From Halobacteriales archaeon YIM A00013 (GTDB lineage Archaea > Halobacteriota > Halobacteria > Halobacteriales > Haloarculaceae): a stretch of DNA of 64,000 nt. The position numbers and the translations under genes are program-made. Each line of letters starts with the position of its first letter. Position 1 is the first letter of the stretch. The stretch lies in contig JAKCFM010000002.1 in NCBI GenBank assembly GCA_025041195.1, positions 434,001 through 498,000 on the forward strand. The letters run 5' to 3'. The notes under the pieces are model-generated. The model ran no database searches. It saw only the letters and a program-made list of their open reading frames with translations, and had not been told where the DNA came from. Positions 35,652 through 44,694 of this stretch are shown piece by piece.

Positions 35652-35882
35652 ATGAAACGAGCAATTCGAGTCGCAGTAGTAGCAGCCGTGCTGTTTGGCA
35701 TGGTCCTTGCTGGTTCTGCGTCACCGGTCGCAGCGGGGTACTGTTCAGGCGACGATATCGATGTGGCAAACTCGGGCGGGAACGTCGTGATTGACAACGA
35801 CGACGATGGTCACCACGGGCATTACCACGGCTGGCACGGCCACCACTATGACTACGATGACGGGCTAATTGACATCCTGTAG
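35652..35882 (+). CDS. Secreted His-rich mini-protein with C-terminal LIDIL (copy 2)
   Basis: A 76-residue protein starting MKRAIRVAVVAAVLFGMVLAG, with a predicted cleavage after SPVAAG near residue 29. The mature chain has an Asp/Asn stretch and then DDDGHHGHYHGWHGHHYDYDD, ending GLIDIL. Compared with copy 1, the signal peptide, the YCSGDD/CYGDD start of the mature protein, the His/Tyr-rich centre and the LIDIL end are kept, while the middle has diverged and only one Cys remains. This pattern of selection on both ends argues for a real, functional protein. Confidence 0.75.
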   Translation: MKRAIRVAVVAAVLFGMVLAGSASPVAAGYCSGDDIDVANSGGNVVIDNDDDGHHGHYHGWHGHHYDYDDGLIDIL

Positions 35883-36353
35883 TACCACCCCGGAAGCCAT
35901 ACGATTTTTTGCAGTCGGTAGTAATGCTATAGATCGAACCAAATCGTACGGGTCACGTGAGCACACGTTGGTAGTGTATCCTATATTTCTCGGCGAATTT
36001 CTCACCATTACAGTTCTGGATGATGGTACGACAAAAAAACAGGCGAGTATATTGGGCCAGTTCACAGTAGATCCATACGGATAGTTCCTATACTACAGAT
36101 CTTGTCCACAAATCGTTCGCTCCCGTAGTAATCAGTATTACTACATTAAATAAAAAGTCTATTGCAGATACCCATAAAAAATATAATAAATTGTGTCTTG
36201 GTGGGGAGATCACTACGGCAATCGATAGCATTTTCAGGATGAGTAGGGACTATCCCACCATTGTGGCGAATAATCAATCTGATTGGAAAGACAATAGAAT
36301 ATGATAGTTCGGCATTCACAAAACATATAATACGTTGTGATGGAACCTAGTCT
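35883..36353. other. AT-rich intergenic region
   Basis: About 470 bases without a convincing gene. It ends in the promoter of the polysaccharide deacetylase: CATATAATAC at 36323-36332 is about 25 bases before ATG 36354, fitting a leaderless transcript. Confidence 0.5.
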
Positions 36354-37676
36354 ATGGAAGAAAAATCGACTCGTCGTGTTTTTCTCGCGACAATTGGTGC
36401 CGCTGGAGCGGTGTCGCTCGCTGGCTGTTCGTCAATTGGCGGAGGGGGCAATGACGATGCGCCTGCGTCCCCAGGTTCGGAGACGAACGCTGGGAACGGC
36501 GGCAACTCCAACGGGACGGATGGGGACTCCTCCAACGGTGGCACTGATTCGGGCAATAAAAACGATAAAGTGCCTGGAAAAAGCCTCTCGACGTTCAGCG
36601 TCGATGAGTTCAAAAACGAGGAGTGGCAAACAATTGAAGGATCTGTCAAAGCAGGTATCGGTGACGCCGTCCACGGTGGACAGTCCGTAGAGCTCTCACC
36701 GAAAGATAACGATAATAAAAAGTTGGCAGTGGTTCGTCACGATTACCGCAATCGGAACCGGCTGGATCTCTCGAAGCAGGATCTCGCGCTCGCGGCAAAG
36801 GTGAAAAATCCAACGGATCAGCCGATAAAAGTCCGTGCAGTAGTCCGCACGGCAGGCGAGAATCTCACAAGCATGCGTCAATTCCCGGGGAATTTCAATG
36901 CCTGGGCCCGGTTTGATCTCGGCTATCAGGATGTTGTGGACGGGACCGCTCTCGATAAAGTGGTCGGGATTGATGTTCAGTTCAATCGTGGCGGCAAGGA
37001 CTTCACCGTGCTGGTCGATGACTTGCGGCTCATCCCGAAGGCGTCCAAAGGAAAGGTGATGATCCAGCTCGACGATGCCCACATCTCGCAGTACGAAAAC
37101 GCATTCGAGATCCTGCAAGATGCCGGCGTTCCAGCCTCTGTTGGCGTGATCCCGAATTCACTCCGCGCGGATGATCGAATTTCGTTCGATCAGCTCAAGG
37201 AGATGGCCAACAACGGGATCGAGGTGAATGCGCACGGTGCTTGGGATGCGACTGACGGTGATGTGAACAAGCAAGTGGAAAAGGAGAATATGCAACGGTC
37301 AAAGAGCTACGTCAAAGAGCTTGGATTCGAAGCGGGAGCCGAGCATTTCGTTTACCCGTACGGGAATATGGATTCGCACACACTCAAAAACGCCAAAGAG
37401 GTGTTCTCTTCAGCGTACGTCCAGGGCGGAATGCCAAACAACGCGAAGAACCCGGTGAACCCACAGTTCATCTCACGGGTTGACGGCACAGCGATTTCGG
37501 GCTCGCGTGACATCATCAACGCCGCCGAGGAGTACAACCAGCTCGCTGTTATCTATTTCCACGAGATCGGTGATTACGGTTCAGGGACAGATATCTCCGT
37601 CGACGGTTTCAAAGAGCAGATAGAGTTCATCAAATCCAAAGACGTGGACGTGATCGTTCCGTCGGATCTGTTCTGA
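36354..37676 (+). CDS. Tat lipoprotein polysaccharide deacetylase-like protein
   Basis: A 440-residue surface lipoprotein. STRRVFLATIGAAGAVSLAGC is a Tat lipoprotein signal with the lipobox Cys near residue 25. A low-complexity Gly/Asn/Ser spacer follows, then a beta-rich carbohydrate-binding-like domain (about 75-230). A NodB-type domain starts at GKVMIQLDDAH (near 233) and includes VNAHGAWD (near 290) and a C-terminal IYFHEIGDYG. The Asp-Asp pair is present, but the second motif lacks the usual second His. It probably deacetylates surface or extracellular glycans, perhaps chitin fragments given the chitinases 2 kb away. Confidence 0.78.
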   Translation: MEEKSTRRVFLATIGAAGAVSLAGCSSIGGGGNDDAPASPGSETNAGNGGNSNGTDGDSSNGGTDSGNKNDKVPGKSLSTFSVDEFKNEEWQTIEGSVKAGIGDAVHGGQSVELSPKDNDNKKLAVVRHDYRNRNRLDLSKQDLALAAKVKNPTDQPIKVRAVVRTAGENLTSMRQFPGNFNAWARFDLGYQDVVDGTALDKVVGIDVQFNRGGKDFTVLVDDLRLIPKASKGKVMIQLDDAHISQYENAFEILQDAGVPASVGVIPNSLRADDRISFDQLKEMANNGIEVNAHGAWDATDGDVNKQVEKENMQRSKSYVKELGFEAGAEHFVYPYGNMDSHTLKNAKEVFSSAYVQGGMPNNAKNPVNPQFISRVDGTAISGSRDIINAAEEYNQLAVIYFHEIGDYGSGTDISVDGFKEQIEFIKSKDVDVIVPSDLF

Positions 37677-37733
37677 CACCATCGATTGCAAGCATTCTCA
37701 TCCAGCGGTTCTCTCGAATATCTCCAACCGCTA

Positions 37734-38012
37734 TTACTCGAGATCGATGTATCTCGCTTCCCAGTCGTTGCGCGCGTCAAGTTCTCGATTACCGCGACGA
37801 GTCACCGTATAATAGTTCGTCCGTCGATCTCGTTGCCCCTTCTCGACGAGCCCCTTCTCCACAAGGGTGTCTAGATTCGGATACAATCGGCCATGGTGAA
37901 TCTCTTTTTCGTAGTAGTCCTCAAGTTCTTCTTTGATCGCCAGACCGTGTGGGTCTTCACTCCCAGCGATTACATACAGCAAGTCTCGCTGAAAACCAGT
38001 CAAGTCATGCAT
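37734..38012 (-). CDS. PadR-family transcriptional regulator
   Basis: A 92-residue winged-helix protein. LTGFQRDLLYVIAGSEDPHGLAIKEELEDYY followed by GRLYPNLDTLVEKGLVEKGQRDRRTNYYTVTRRG is the PadR DNA-binding fold with its wing. The length is that of short haloarchaeal PadR proteins without the C-terminal dimer arm. It converges on the deacetylase gene with 57 bases between. The regulated gene cannot be told from the sequence. Confidence 0.88.
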   Translation of the reverse strand: MHDLTGFQRDLLYVIAGSEDPHGLAIKEELEDYYEKEIHHGRLYPNLDTLVEKGLVEKGQRDRRTNYYTVTRRGNRELDARNDWEARYIDLE

Positions 38013-38090
38013 ATCTCTCGAATGCTAAGATATCACATCACATATTTCTTTTGTATACTATTTCAGAGCGATCGAGGCGTTATCGGTCGA

Positions 38091-38619
38091 TTATGAGCGG
38101 TGAGCGTCAGAGTCACCCCTGATTTCCCTAGCAATTCGTTCGAGCGTCTCGTACGCGTCGTCTTCGTAGGCGATCACGCGAACCTCGGTGAGCGACGTTG
38201 GCTCGAATGCATCGATCGTTGTACAAATTACTCTGGCTCCGGTCTCGAACTCCAGTCCGGCGACACCAGTCCCGAGCACTGGAATGACCATCGACGAGCA
38301 GGCCCGATTGTCAGCCGTGAGCAGTGCATTTTCCGTGGCCGCTCGGACGCTTTCAGGCGTCGCGCTTCGATCACCGTAATGGGGCATTGCTGCCGCATGA
38401 ATCACGATCTCGGCTGCGAGTTCGTACGCATCCGTCACCGCGACTTCACCGAGATCGACTGGCCCCTGTTCGAGGGCTTCATCGTTGATGGGTTCCGTTT
38501 GCACCCCGTTTGAGTGCGCCCGCCACCCCCGATCCCATCTGTAAACTCGTTCCGGCGGCGTTAACAAGCGCATCGGCTGCTTGCTGTGCAATATCACCCT
38601 GTATGGTCGTCCACTCCAT
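38091..38619 (-). pseudogene. Macro-domain protein with internal frameshift
   Basis: From ATG 38619 the frame reads MEWTTIQGDIAQQAADALVN and continues through AAGTSLQMGSGVAGALKRGANG, the ADP-ribose-binding start of a macro domain. The frame is lost near 38491-38496. One frame over, the domain resumes with PINDEALEQGPVDLGEVAVTDAY, HAAAMPHYGD and PVLGTGVAGL to a natural end. All macro-domain motifs are present across the two pieces. One extra base or two missing bases explain the break. It may be a true mutation or a sequence error; if intact, the product would be an ADP-ribose or O-acetyl-ADP-ribose hydrolase. Confidence 0.8.
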
Positions 38620-38704
38620 ACGGACCGACACGATCGGTGCGATGAAAAAATCCACCCCAGACACGACTCGAAAGCCTTTCCCCTGAATTGGCTGTATAAC
38701 TGGT

Positions 38705-38890
38705 ATGGGCTTTGGAAGCTACGATGAATCAGAACAACAGAATCAGGAACTCAGCACCGACAGCGACGACGTGGAGGGGGTTGCCGTCCACGAAAACGAC
38801 CATGACGGTGAACTGACGTTCGAATCACAGGCTTCCACAGACGATCTCGTCGATCAGCTCAAAGCCATCAAATCCGATCGCGACGACTGA
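38705..38890 (+). CDS. Small acidic DUF5786 protein
   Basis: A 61-residue very acidic protein starting MGFGSYDESEQQNQELSTDS and ending DDLVDQLKAIKSDRDD. This is the DUF5786 family, widespread in haloarchaea. There is no signal peptide or membrane helix, and the role is unknown. It stands alone between the broken macro-domain gene and the DoxX gene. Confidence 0.85.
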   Translation: MGFGSYDESEQQNQELSTDSDDVEGVAVHENDHDGELTFESQASTDDLVDQLKAIKSDRDD

Positions 38891-39024
38891 GCAAGCGTCG
38901 CGTCGGAACGGTACCATCTTCGTATATCTCTGTGCTACTCCAACCGACAGTCAGGACTATCACAGCGTAACACCGTTTGGAATCACTTTTACCGTCTGGA
39001 TACCTTCCTCTATGCGATCATAGT

Positions 39025-39453
39025 ATGCAACTACTATCACCCCAGAGAGCTTTCATCGATGAATCATTGCTTGGACTCCGATTGCTCCTCGGAGGCGTGT
39101 TCCTCTATCACGGCGTCCCAAAACTGCTGGATACTACCGCAACAATGGGAGGGTTCGAATCGATGGGACTGCCCGGATTCCTCGGACTCGTTGTCGGTGT
39201 CCTTGAGATTCTGGGTGCAGTATTACTCATCCTTGGTGTTGCGACGCCCCTCGCGTCACTGATACTCGCTGCGATAATCATCAGTGCGATAGGAATCGTG
39301 CACCTTCCGGAGGGATCGATTGGGGCAGGACTCGAACGAGATCTGCTCATCCTCGGTTCGTTCGTCGTGCTGTTCACCGCAGGGCCTGGTCGGTATGCGT
39401 TGAGCACAAGCAGTCGATCGGAATCGATGGTCAGTGAACAAGCCGACGGCTAA
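39025..39453 (+). CDS. DoxX family membrane protein
   Basis: A 142-residue protein with four helices. The DoxX pattern is visible in RLLLGGVFLYHGVPKLLD, GLPGFLGLVVGVLEILGAVLLILGVATPLASLILAAII and the C-terminal RDLLILGSFVVLFTAGPGRYAL. DoxX-like proteins are linked to respiratory or thiol stress in some organisms, but substrate and reaction are unclear. ATG 39025 leads straight into the first helix; an upstream GTG is possible. Confidence 0.85.
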   Translation: MQLLSPQRAFIDESLLGLRLLLGGVFLYHGVPKLLDTTATMGGFESMGLPGFLGLVVGVLEILGAVLLILGVATPLASLILAAIIISAIGIVHLPEGSIGAGLERDLLILGSFVVLFTAGPGRYALSTSSRSESMVSEQADG

Positions 39454-39849
39454 TCGACAGATTATTGTTGTTTTTTCGACTAGTTCGGGATGATAGCCGC
39501 CGAACCAGGTGAAAGTGCTCTGATTGAACCGTGATGAGGAACGATCACGGTAGCCAACCAGCAGCGGACGAACGTTCCGCATGACATACTGAACACACTC
39601 GGTGTGTAAGACACCGAATCGAGCCGCGAACTACCCTGGCGTTGTCAACTTCGTGTGGACTATCCGGTAGGGCGTTCCAGCAGTGGAACGCAGTTGGTAC
39701 TCTAGCGAGATGGTACTTAATTCTATTGGCCTAAATAGAAAGTTAGACCACTCTAATTCATTGTCGTCCACCGGTACCAAGCGAGACGTACAGCGGCCCC
39801 CGGAATGAAATACGAACCATGAAACCTCCCGGGCGTTCAGGATTCACAC
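39454..39849. other. Non-coding region with two strong hairpins
   Basis: About 400 bases with no convincing gene. Two perfect hairpins stand out: TCGGTGT(39599-39605)/ACACCGA(39611-39617) with a five-base loop, and GCGTTCCA(39672-39679)/TGGAACGC(39684-39691) with a four-base loop. AT-rich sequence follows. It may be an RNA gene, a mobile-element remnant, or the promoter region of the AEC carrier. Confidence 0.4.
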
Positions 39850-40758
39850 ATGGCGGTTCTCGAACGGCTGCTCACTCTGCTTGCGGTGTTGTTGGTCGGA
39901 ACGGCGCTTCGATGGCTTGGAATTCTCGTCGATCGTCGGATCGAGCTGTTGAACAGCGTCACTTACAACATCGCGCTTCCGGCCTTGATTTTCACTGCCA
40001 CGTACGACCGATCCCTCCTATCTGTGCTGACAGGACCGCTGCTTGAGGGACTGGTTATTGTGGTCCTTGGAACGGTGCTAGTCGGATGGGTCCTCACGCG
40101 AGGCGAATCAACAACGGCTCGACGGAGCGTTGCACTCGTCCAATCGTACCACGCAAACATCGGCTATCTCGGGCTCCCGCTGGTGGCCGCGACGTTCAGC
40201 GACCACGTGACTGCGATCGCCAGCGTCATCCTCGGTGTTGTGGCATTGATGCAGGTGCCACTGACAATTATTGTGCTGAGCTCGATGAACGATTCCGGCG
40301 CACAGCTGCACTCTGAGCTGCGTCAGTTGCTCACGAATCCTGTACTGGTGTCGCTCGTTCTGGGGCTGGCCGTCGGCACGACTGGCGTTGGAGTGCCGAC
40401 GAGCATCGCCGGCGGCCTCGATGCCATCGGTGATACAGCGCTCTGGCTTGCGTTGCTCTGTGTGGGTGGGGCGCTCTCGATTGACCGTGCAGCGATCGAT
40501 CCGTGGGCAACGGCACGCGTCGTGGCTGTCAAAATAGCGTGGATGCCGCTGTTCGCCTGGCTCGTCTTTTCAGTGCTTGCGGTCGATCACGCCACATTCA
40601 CCGCGAGTGTCGTCCTATTTGGCACACCAACGGCCGTTTCGACCTACGTCTACTCGAGCGAGCTCGGCGGCGATGACACGTTTGCCTCCATCAACGTTTT
40701 CGTCACAACGGTGCTCTCGATCGGTTCGTTGTTCGTATTGATTCGCCTCGTCCAGTGA
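39850..40758 (+). CDS. AEC family transporter (auxin efflux carrier-like)
   Basis: A 302-residue membrane protein with about ten helices in two related halves. The first half contains NSVTYNIALPALIFTATYDRSLL and the second contains NPVLVSLVLGLAVGTTGVGVPTSIAGGLDAIGDTALWLALLCVGGAL, matching AEC carriers. GTPTAVSTYVYSSELGGDD near the C-terminus is also typical. These proteins export or take up small organic acids; the substrate here is unknown. It is followed by a UspA gene 66 bases on. Confidence 0.83.
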   Translation: MAVLERLLTLLAVLLVGTALRWLGILVDRRIELLNSVTYNIALPALIFTATYDRSLLSVLTGPLLEGLVIVVLGTVLVGWVLTRGESTTARRSVALVQSYHANIGYLGLPLVAATFSDHVTAIASVILGVVALMQVPLTIIVLSSMNDSGAQLHSELRQLLTNPVLVSLVLGLAVGTTGVGVPTSIAGGLDAIGDTALWLALLCVGGALSIDRAAIDPWATARVVAVKIAWMPLFAWLVFSVLAVDHATFTASVVLFGTPTAVSTYVYSSELGGDDTFASINVFVTTVLSIGSLFVLIRLVQ

Positions 40759-40824
40759 TCGTGACGGTCGAACCCACATCGAAATTTATTGCAGTGCAAC
40801 CCGATGTTGCTGTAGACACCGTCG

Positions 40825-41712
40825 ATGTACGATAATATCTGCATCCCAACTGATGGGAGTGCGATTGCAAAGCACGCTGCGCGCCACGGGATTTCACTGG
40901 CACAGGAGTTCGACAGCACCGTCCAGGTCGTGAGTGTCATCGACGAGCGGCTGTTCGCCCACCAGTTTGGCCGACCAGAGGCAGCAGCCGGTGCGTATCG
41001 GAGCGCAATCGAGACACAGTCCACCGACGCCGTCGCTGAGATCGAAGCGATGGCGACGGCGGCTGGAATTGAGACGACGATAGACACCGTCGCCGGCGTT
41101 CCGCACGCTGTGATTCCAGCGTACGTGGACGAGCATGACGCCGATCTCATCGCCATGGGAACCCACGGCAGAACTGGATTCGACAGGCTGTTGCTCGGGA
41201 GTGTCGCCGAACGCGTCATTCGAACCACCGCAGTGCCAGTATTAACCACGGGCGAAACAACCGACACCGACGCCAGCTACGATGATATCCTCGTCCCAAC
41301 CGACGGCAGCAAGCCAGCGATGAACGCGGTCGAACACGGGATGGCAATCGCGTCACGAACGAACAGTCGGTTACACGTTCTCTCGGTTGTCAATCTTCCA
41401 GGAATTTCGAGCGAACTCGATGAGGAGTCCTCGATCGTCGATCTCTCCGAACAGCTCACCGACGAAACCGAGGGAACGGTGCTCGAAATCGCAGAGCGTG
41501 GCCGTGAGCGCGGTCTCGACGTGTCGACGGCTATCGAAAACGGCACGCCCGAAGAGGAGATCATCGAGTACGCTACCCAGACGGCTGTTGATCTGATTGT
41601 GATGGGAACCCGCGGACGAACGGGGCTCCAGCGGTATTTGCTCGGAAGCACCGCGGCCTACGTGGTCCGACACAGTCCCTCTCCGGTGGTGACGATCGCC
41701 AGTGACGACTAA
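40825..41712 (+). CDS. Tandem universal stress protein (UspA)
   Basis: A 295-residue protein with two UspA domains. The first is MYDNICIPTDGSAIAKHA to GTHGRTGFDRLLLGSVAERV, and the second is YDDILVPTDGSKPAMNAV to GTRGRTGLQRYLLGSTAAYVVRHSPSPV. The GxxGxxxxxxxGS(V/T) loops in both halves are the ATP-binding motifs. It differs from the UspA at 699, so these are old paralogues. It may be co-transcribed with the AEC carrier in front. Confidence 0.9.
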   Translation: MYDNICIPTDGSAIAKHAARHGISLAQEFDSTVQVVSVIDERLFAHQFGRPEAAAGAYRSAIETQSTDAVAEIEAMATAAGIETTIDTVAGVPHAVIPAYVDEHDADLIAMGTHGRTGFDRLLLGSVAERVIRTTAVPVLTTGETTDTDASYDDILVPTDGSKPAMNAVEHGMAIASRTNSRLHVLSVVNLPGISSELDEESSIVDLSEQLTDETEGTVLEIAERGRERGLDVSTAIENGTPEEEIIEYATQTAVDLIVMGTRGRTGLQRYLLGSTAAYVVRHSPSPVVTIASDD

Positions 41713-41772
41713 CCTGTGTCAGAGAGCCCCACCCACGACATCCTTTTTCAGCTCCCACTCCTACCGATAGCT

Positions 41773-42732
41773 GTGACTCTAGCGATATCTGCGAGTAATC
41801 TCAAAAAATCATACGGAGAGGTGCAGGCACTCGATGGAATCTCTCTATCGGTCGAACAGGGTGAATTCTTCGGCCTGCTCGGGCCGAACGGTGCCGGCAA
41901 GACGACGTTTATCAACACGCTCGTCGGATTGGTGAAAAAGTCCAGTGGTGACGCGTCCGTGTTCGGTTACGACATCGAAACAGAGTATCGCGAGGCTCGC
42001 GATCGTATCGGACTCGCCCCCCAGGAGTACAACGTTGATCGATTCTTTCCGATCAGAGAGGTCTTGATCCACAAGGCCGGTTATCACGGCATCACTGAAG
42101 CGGAGGCAGCCAGTCGGGCCGAAACCGCCCTCAAAACGGTCGGTATCTACGATAAACGGAACACGCGGTTTGACTGGCTGTCGGGTGGGATGAAACGCCG
42201 GTTTATGCTGGCTCGGGCGCTCGTCACTGATCCCGAGTTGCTCATTCTCGATGAGCCAACCGCTGGCGTGGACGTCGAGCTTCGGCACGATCTCTGGGAG
42301 ATCATCACCGAACTCAATGATTCGGGGACCACAATTTTGCTCACGACCCACTACATCGAAGAGGCAGAGCGACTCTGCGATCGCGTGGCGATCATGGATC
42401 AGGGCCGAAAGCTCACGGTTGCGAGCCCTGAATCGCTAATGGAGCGGGGTTCTGATACGATTCGACTCACGCTTGCGGACGCCCCCTCCGAGCCACCGGC
42501 GATCGACGACGACCGGATCGAATCACTCTGGATCGAGGGTGCCCAGCTGGTGGTAACAGCCAGAACGGGCGGAGAGATCGCCCCCGCGTTAATCCGCGCG
42601 CTGGACCACTCTGGCCACACGGTGCTCGATATGAACATCGAGCGAACCTCGCTTGAGGAGGTGTTCGTCTCGTTGACCAACGGTGAAGAGCCAGGTAGAA
42701 CGGGCGCGTCCCAACAGGAGGTGGCTCAGTGA
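41773..42732 (+). CDS. ABC-2 type exporter ATPase
   Basis: A 319-residue ABC ATPase. GTG 41773 (MTLAISASNLKKSYGEVQAL) is chosen; a GTG at 41716 would add a hydrophobic stretch that does not fit the family. Walker A is GPNGAGKTT, the Q-loop lies in LAPQEYNVD, the signature is LSGGMKRRFMLARAL and Walker B is LLILDEPTAGVD. The C-terminal domain (about 225-319) is the usual DrrA/NatA-like extension. It overlaps the permease start by four bases. Substrate unknown. Confidence 0.86.
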   Translation: MTLAISASNLKKSYGEVQALDGISLSVEQGEFFGLLGPNGAGKTTFINTLVGLVKKSSGDASVFGYDIETEYREARDRIGLAPQEYNVDRFFPIREVLIHKAGYHGITEAEAASRAETALKTVGIYDKRNTRFDWLSGGMKRRFMLARALVTDPELLILDEPTAGVDVELRHDLWEIITELNDSGTTILLTTHYIEEAERLCDRVAIMDQGRKLTVASPESLMERGSDTIRLTLADAPSEPPAIDDDRIESLWIEGAQLVVTARTGGEIAPALIRALDHSGHTVLDMNIERTSLEEVFVSLTNGEEPGRTGASQQEVAQ

Positions 42733-43514
42733 GCGTTCGGACGACCGGGTTGGTGACACTGATCCATCGCGAGATTCTGCGCTACGTTCGCCGGCCATGG
42801 AACACGTTTTTGCCACCAACGATCACGAACGCGCTCTATCTGATCGTCTTTGGTGTCATCCTCGGTGGCCGAATTCAGGTCACGGGAACCAGCTACATCC
42901 ATTTCATTCTCCCCGGGCTGATCGTGCTCGGCGCGGTCAGTGATGCCTTTCAGAATTCGTCGTTTTCGATCTTTCACGGCCGCTGGAACGAGTACATTCA
43001 CGAGGTACAGACGGCACCGCTGTCATACACGGAGATGGTGGTCTCGTATGTGCTGTCGAGCGCGCTGCGTGGCACGCTAATCGCCGTGTTGATTGGCGCG
43101 ATCGGTGTGCTGTTCACGAATCTCCTCCCATCGATGGCACCCATTGGCTTTGCCCATCCGGTGTTGGTCGTGGCGTTCGTCGTCGTTATCACGCTGTTGT
43201 TCGCCAGTTTTGGCGTTATCGGCGGCCTCTGGGCGGAGGATTTCGATCATCTCACCGTGATGAACCAGTTCATCATTCGGCCGCTGGTGTTTTTCGGTGC
43301 GGTGTTCTATCCGCTGACTGATCTCAGCCCGTTCTGGCAGAACGCGTCGTTGTTGAATCCGATGGTGTACATGGTCGAGGGACTCCGCTTTGCGATGCTC
43401 GGATCGAGTACGCTCGATCCGGGGCTGTCGCTGGGCGTGCTCTCGGTCGTCACCGCCGTGTTGGTTGCCGTTGACGTGCAGCTGTTCAAGCGGGGATTCG
43501 GGCTTACCGACTGA
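42729..43514 (+). CDS. ABC-2 type exporter permease
   Basis: A 261-residue membrane protein with six helices and a GTG start inside the ATPase stop. LVTLIHREILRYVRRPWNTFLPP and the C-terminal FFGAVFYPLTDLSPFWQNASLLNPMVYMVEGLRFAMLG are typical of ABC-2 permeases of the drug/polysaccharide/Na+ group. Together with the ATPase it makes a complete exporter. The neighbours give no clue to the cargo. Confidence 0.87.
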   Translation: MSVRTTGLVTLIHREILRYVRRPWNTFLPPTITNALYLIVFGVILGGRIQVTGTSYIHFILPGLIVLGAVSDAFQNSSFSIFHGRWNEYIHEVQTAPLSYTEMVVSYVLSSALRGTLIAVLIGAIGVLFTNLLPSMAPIGFAHPVLVVAFVVVITLLFASFGVIGGLWAEDFDHLTVMNQFIIRPLVFFGAVFYPLTDLSPFWQNASLLNPMVYMVEGLRFAMLGSSTLDPGLSLGVLSVVTAVLVAVDVQLFKRGFGLTD

Positions 43515-43516
43515 GT

Positions 43517-43828
43517 TCAGTTGCGTTCCTGGCGTCGTTGATAGAGTTTGTGACCGATGGCTGCGACTGCCAAACCAGGAATGGCTTCGAAGAGATAGCT
43601 CGAATGGTGATTACAGCCATCTTCCCAGGTGAGTTTGAGCGATCCGAGATCCACACCCAGAGCGTGATAGTTTGGTATCCAAATCCCCAGCAGCTGCCAG
43701 TGGTCGGAATGTGGTGGACAGCCGACCAGCGTACTCTCCGTGGGCATGAGGAGAAATCCGATCGCGAGCACGATACCGACGACAATGAGCATCATCCCTG
43801 TGATCTGGTGACCGAGGTGGGGAGACAT
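43517..43828 (-). CDS. Small two-helix membrane protein
   Basis: A 103-residue protein from MSPHLGHQITGMMLIVVGIVLAIGFLLMP. Helices lie at about 9-28 and 78-93. The region between is exposed and rich in His, Trp and Asp (CPPHSDHWQLLGIWIPNYHALGVDL, GCNHHSSY). No family recognised. It converges on the ABC permease with two bases between the stops. Confidence 0.6.
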   Translation of the reverse strand: MSPHLGHQITGMMLIVVGIVLAIGFLLMPTESTLVGCPPHSDHWQLLGIWIPNYHALGVDLGSLKLTWEDGCNHHSSYLFEAIPGLAVAAIGHKLYQRRQERN

Positions 43829-44223
43829 CCATGTTGCTGTGTGTTCGTTCGGTAAATCATTGTTGAAGCGATGCTCGTGGTGGAACCCTACGACGGCGTC
43901 GTGGTTCCCATCCGTCAGGAAAGCAATGATCCGCAACAACGTTCAGGCGGTTGTCCTGGAGTGTTCCTGGCGAAAACGAGGTGACAATTGCATCAGGAGA
44001 GTATCGCCACCGTTCGGCGTCGCCCTCACCATCAATTGCGATTATCCAGACCGTTTAGTCCACTCACGTCCGGCGTACACCAGGGGGAGAACGCATTCAG
44101 AACCAACCGTAAACCCCCATTCACCCAACTGCTTTGTAATTATATTGAAGTTCTATTATATTAATTTTTAATGAATATGCTATAATTTATTACCTGGCGT
44201 ATTGTATATGCATATGAGTGATT
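43829..44223. other. Intergenic region, AT-rich at its right end
   Basis: About 400 bases with no supported gene. A TATA-like CTATAATTTATT at 44180-44191 probably serves the next gene. Confidence 0.45.
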
Positions 44224-44541
44224 ATGCCTGCCACCCCGTTTTCCATCGGGGAGACAGTTATTGACAAAGACACATCGATTGCTCCACAGTTGGTTGTGGT
44301 GGCACTCCCGGAGACGCCGGCCTCTGAATGGCTCATGTACGGCGGCATTTCTGTTGCGAGCGCGAATCCGAACTATCCCGACGCTGCTCCAACAGTTGTC
44401 GTCGTGTATGCGACAGACCTACCCACGTATCTCCCCGAGTGGGATGAAGAGACACCACTCACGGAGGCGGATCTAGAGGAACGCGGTGTGTATTATACGG
44501 GCTATCCTGCGCCACGGCTGACGGATGCTGATAATCGGTAA
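44224..44541 (+). CDS. Conserved-looking haloarchaeal protein of unknown function
   Basis: A 105-residue acidic, soluble protein. Residues about 20-60 read as two beta-strands (QLVVVALPETPASEWLMYGG and PTVVVVYATDLPTYLPEW). The C-terminus PLTEADLEERGVYYTGYPAPRL looks conserved. I believe similar small proteins are common in haloarchaea but cannot name a family. No membrane helix. Confidence 0.6.
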   Translation: MPATPFSIGETVIDKDTSIAPQLVVVALPETPASEWLMYGGISVASANPNYPDAAPTVVVVYATDLPTYLPEWDEETPLTEADLEERGVYYTGYPAPRLTDADNR

Positions 44542-44694
44542 TCATTTAGTGACTTAATCATAACTACATTCCGTCTCGTTTTCTCACAGCCCTGGGTGCA
44601 GCTAGTGCGTACTGCGTTCTCGTTTCTGTCGTGTGTAGCCTCGTGTTAGTCCTGGTACGCCCACGTGGATGTGGGAAACCGGACACATAGACCA

